Shown in pieces: positions 6,636-7,883 of a stretch of 7,883 nucleotides of DNA. The translations under genes and the position numbers were made by a program. Source of the DNA: Acidobacteriota bacterium (lineage in GTDB: Bacteria; Acidobacteriota; Aminicenantia; UBA2199); contig JAKAGC010000161.1 of the NCBI GenBank assembly GCA_021817755.1, positions 1 to 7,883 on the forward strand. The letters are read 5' to 3'. The notes beneath the pieces were generated by a model. The model had not been told where the DNA came from and did not search any database. It saw only the letters and a program-made list of their open reading frames with translations. Position 1 is the stretch's first letter, and every line of letters begins with the position of its first letter.

Positions 6636-7625
6636 CTATTTCGGCTTTCCCGTATTCGGTTTAATCATTCCGAATAATCCCGGGACTGCCCATAAAAGTG
6701 CAATAATTCTTCTCATTAATACAAGACTAAACGCAATATCAGTGCTCTTTCCAAGTGCGGCAAATACCGCAATATAGGTCGCTTCATATACCCCAAGTGA
6801 ACCAGGGATAAATGGAAACATAAAGGTAAGGTTTCCCATAACTGTAACCAGGAAACTATCTATAAACGAGATATCCGTTGCACCCAGGAAAACCAATGTC
6901 AAATGCACTTCTGTTACCCAGAGCATCACCAATAGTGAATAAAGAAAGAATACTTTGACAAAGGTTGTACGGTGATTCAGATAAAAATCCGCAATATGCG
7001 CATCCGTTTCTTTTATTTTATCCCTGTTTTTCTCCAGGACTTTCGGACGGATATGCAATTTTGCCAGAAAATCCACCAACCAGGTAATCAATCCTTTTTT
7101 TTGTTTACTGATTAGGAGAAAAACCAATAGTGCAAATCCGATCTCCGCAATAATAAAAAGGGTTTTTAGTTTTCCGGTTAAAGTAACCCTGGCAAATATG
7201 ATCCCGATTGTAATAATCGTAAAAAGAAGAACGCTCATAAATTCGATTGTTTTGTCTACGATTACAGAGGCAATACAGACCCTCTTGCAGGATGTGTTTA
7301 CCATATAGATACGCGCAGCTTCTCCACCCACCTGAGCCGATGGAAACAATTGGCTAACCGTATGACTCGCCATTCTTGCTACAAATAATTCCCATAACGA
7401 TGTTTTCTTTTCATACTGTTCCAATATAACTTTCCAGTTAATTGTACGCAGTGCCCAGTAAAGTAAGCGAAGAACCATTAACATCGCGAAGTGTAATGGT
7501 GTCACTTTTTTTATATTATTCCAAATATGAACCGGACCCACTTCATATACGATATAAACGAAAACAAGCAGTCCCAATATTCCCGAATAACGGACGATTT
7601 TTTGTTTTAAGTTTTTCTTATCCAT
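6636..7625 (-). CDS. UPF0104 / lysylphosphatidylglycerol-synthase-TM family protein, flippase-like
   Basis: 329-residue polytopic inner-membrane protein with about 7-8 hydrophobic segments (roughly 13-29, 44-60, 116-145, 155-173, 222-247, 255-272, 283-290, 298-320). Two family landmarks are clear: SAQVGGEAARIY (96-107), the usual 'gGGE..R' block, and PFIPGSLGVYEA (271-282), the usual 'P..PGGLGv.E' block. The family resembles the flippase half of MprF, but many stand-alone members sit with glycosyltransferases and probably move or handle lipid-linked molecules. There is no soluble aminoacyl-transferase domain, so it is not a full LPG synthase. I chose ATG 7625-7623: it overlaps the stop codon of the upstream glycosyltransferase by 8 bp (ATGGATAA), a classic coupled start, with a weak AGAAG 7 bases before it. 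An upstream TTG at 7658 would only add 11 residues and a longer overlap. The gene ends with TAG at 6638-6636, 13 bp from the convergent phosphatidyltransferase stop. The exact substrate is unknown. Confidence 0.85.
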   Translation of the reverse strand: MDKKNLKQKIVRYSGILGLLVFVYIVYEVGPVHIWNNIKKVTPLHFAMLMVLRLLYWALRTINWKVILEQYEKKTSLWELFVARMASHTVSQLFPSAQVGGEAARIYMVNTSCKRVCIASVIVDKTIEFMSVLLFTIITIGIIFARVTLTGKLKTLFIIAEIGFALLVFLLISKQKKGLITWLVDFLAKLHIRPKVLEKNRDKIKETDAHIADFYLNHRTTFVKVFFLYSLLVMLWVTEVHLTLVFLGATDISFIDSFLVTVMGNLTFMFPFIPGSLGVYEATYIAVFAALGKSTDIAFSLVLMRRIIALLWAVPGLFGMIKPNTGKPK

Positions 7626-7883
7626 TATAGTGCTTCTGTTGATTCTCCAATCTGTCAATAATATCCAGGTATTTTTTTTCTATCACTCCCCATGAATAAT
7701 GAGTATTGAAATAGAGCTTTCCATTCGCACCCATTTTTTTTCTCAGTTCATCGTTACTATGAAGCAAGAGTAGAGCTTCTTTAAATTCATCGAAATTCGT
7801 ATACCATAACCCCCCATTACTTCGTTTGCACTGCCCTCGCAGAACTTCTGTGCGTCCGTTTGCTAAAACCGGTTTTTCAATCG
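7618..7883 (-). CDS. C-terminal part of a GT4-like glycosyltransferase, 5' end outside window
   Basis: The minus-strand frame enters at the right edge (first whole codon 7881-7879) and ends with TAA 7620-7618, giving 87 residues that start IEKPVLANGRTEVLRG. The block 'KPVLaNGrtEVLrGqC.RSNGGLwY' is the nucleotide-sugar-binding end of GT-B fold glycosyltransferases. The tail, with LRKKMGANGKLYF followed by YSWGVIEKKYL, is the standard closing helix of family 4 enzymes ('lr.kmG.nGr.yv...ysW..i...yl'). The catalytic E-x7-E region is outside the window except perhaps its very end, so donor and acceptor cannot be predicted. The stop codon lies inside the start of the flippase-like gene (8-bp overlap), showing that the two are translated from one mRNA. 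Homopolymeric A7 and A8 runs on the coding strand (near 7734-7740 and 7672-7679) do not break the frame. Confidence 0.85.
   Translation of the reverse strand, partial: IEKPVLANGRTEVLRGQCKRSNGGLWYTNFDEFKEALLLLHSNDELRKKMGANGKLYFNTHYSWGVIEKKYLDIIDRLENQQKHYNG

Noticed and set aside
6614..6662. Inverted repeat AAACCG ... CGGTTT across the convergent gene ends
   Set aside because: Only 6 bp with a 37-base spacer, mostly within coding sequence, and no T-run; likely chance.
7626..7658. Longer version of the flippase-like protein starting at TTG 7658 (minus strand)
   Set aside because: The extra 11 residues lie inside the glycosyltransferase frame and have no family resemblance; ATG 7625 gives a standard 8-bp coupled overlap.

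Overview
The window looks like a piece of an AT-rich Gram-negative chromosome. The evidence is an outer-membrane beta-barrel protein with a signal peptide and a C-terminal Phe, a periplasmic 'two-component propeller' sensor kinase, and envelope-lipid and glycan genes. Propeller/Y_Y_Y hybrid kinases are most typical of Bacteroidota and related FCB-superphylum lineages. The clear Shine-Dalgarno site before the gene at 5183 and the sigma70-like promoter near 5906 are less typical of core Bacteroidota, so a neighbouring FCB lineage is a reasonable guess. No species can be named from this sequence. There are no RNA genes, CRISPR arrays, insertion sequences or other mobile-element signs.

Layout. 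(1) 2-193, plus strand: the last membrane segment and tail of a probable cation:proton antiporter, cut by the window edge. (2) 194-362: a 169-bp intergenic region with a candidate promoter, a short tandem repeat and a possible 6-codon leader ORF. (3) 363-5141, plus: a very large (1592 aa) hybrid sensor histidine kinase with signal peptide, periplasmic propeller, Y_Y_Y domain, one membrane span, coiled coil, GAF-like domain, HisKA, HATPase and two receiver domains. (4) 5183-5836, plus: a small PorT-like outer-membrane barrel, 41 bp behind the kinase with a good RBS and no terminator between them. (5) 5837-5938: a GC-rich hairpin followed by a strong-looking promoter whose expected start site falls on the next start codon. 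(6) 5939-6622, plus: a CDP-alcohol phosphatidyltransferase with a complete catalytic signature. (7) 6636-7625, minus: a UPF0104/LPG-synthase-TM-type membrane protein (flippase-like), convergent with the previous gene at only 13 bp. (8) 7618-7883, minus: the C-terminal 87 residues of a GT4-like glycosyltransferase, overlapping the flippase-like gene by 8 bp.

The genes fall into two themes. The first is sensing at the envelope: the kinase and the co-directional barrel may form one transcription unit, with the kinase signalling through phosphotransfer because it has no DNA-binding output domain of its own. The second is envelope lipid and glycan synthesis: a phospholipid head-group transferase faces a translationally coupled glycosyltransferase and membrane-protein pair, which suggests (but does not prove) a shared glyco(phospho)lipid product. 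I see no clearly new multi-gene defence or mobile system here. The points most worth a second look are the kinase architecture, with its GAF-domain cysteine cluster, and the apparently leaderless phosphatidyltransferase transcript.
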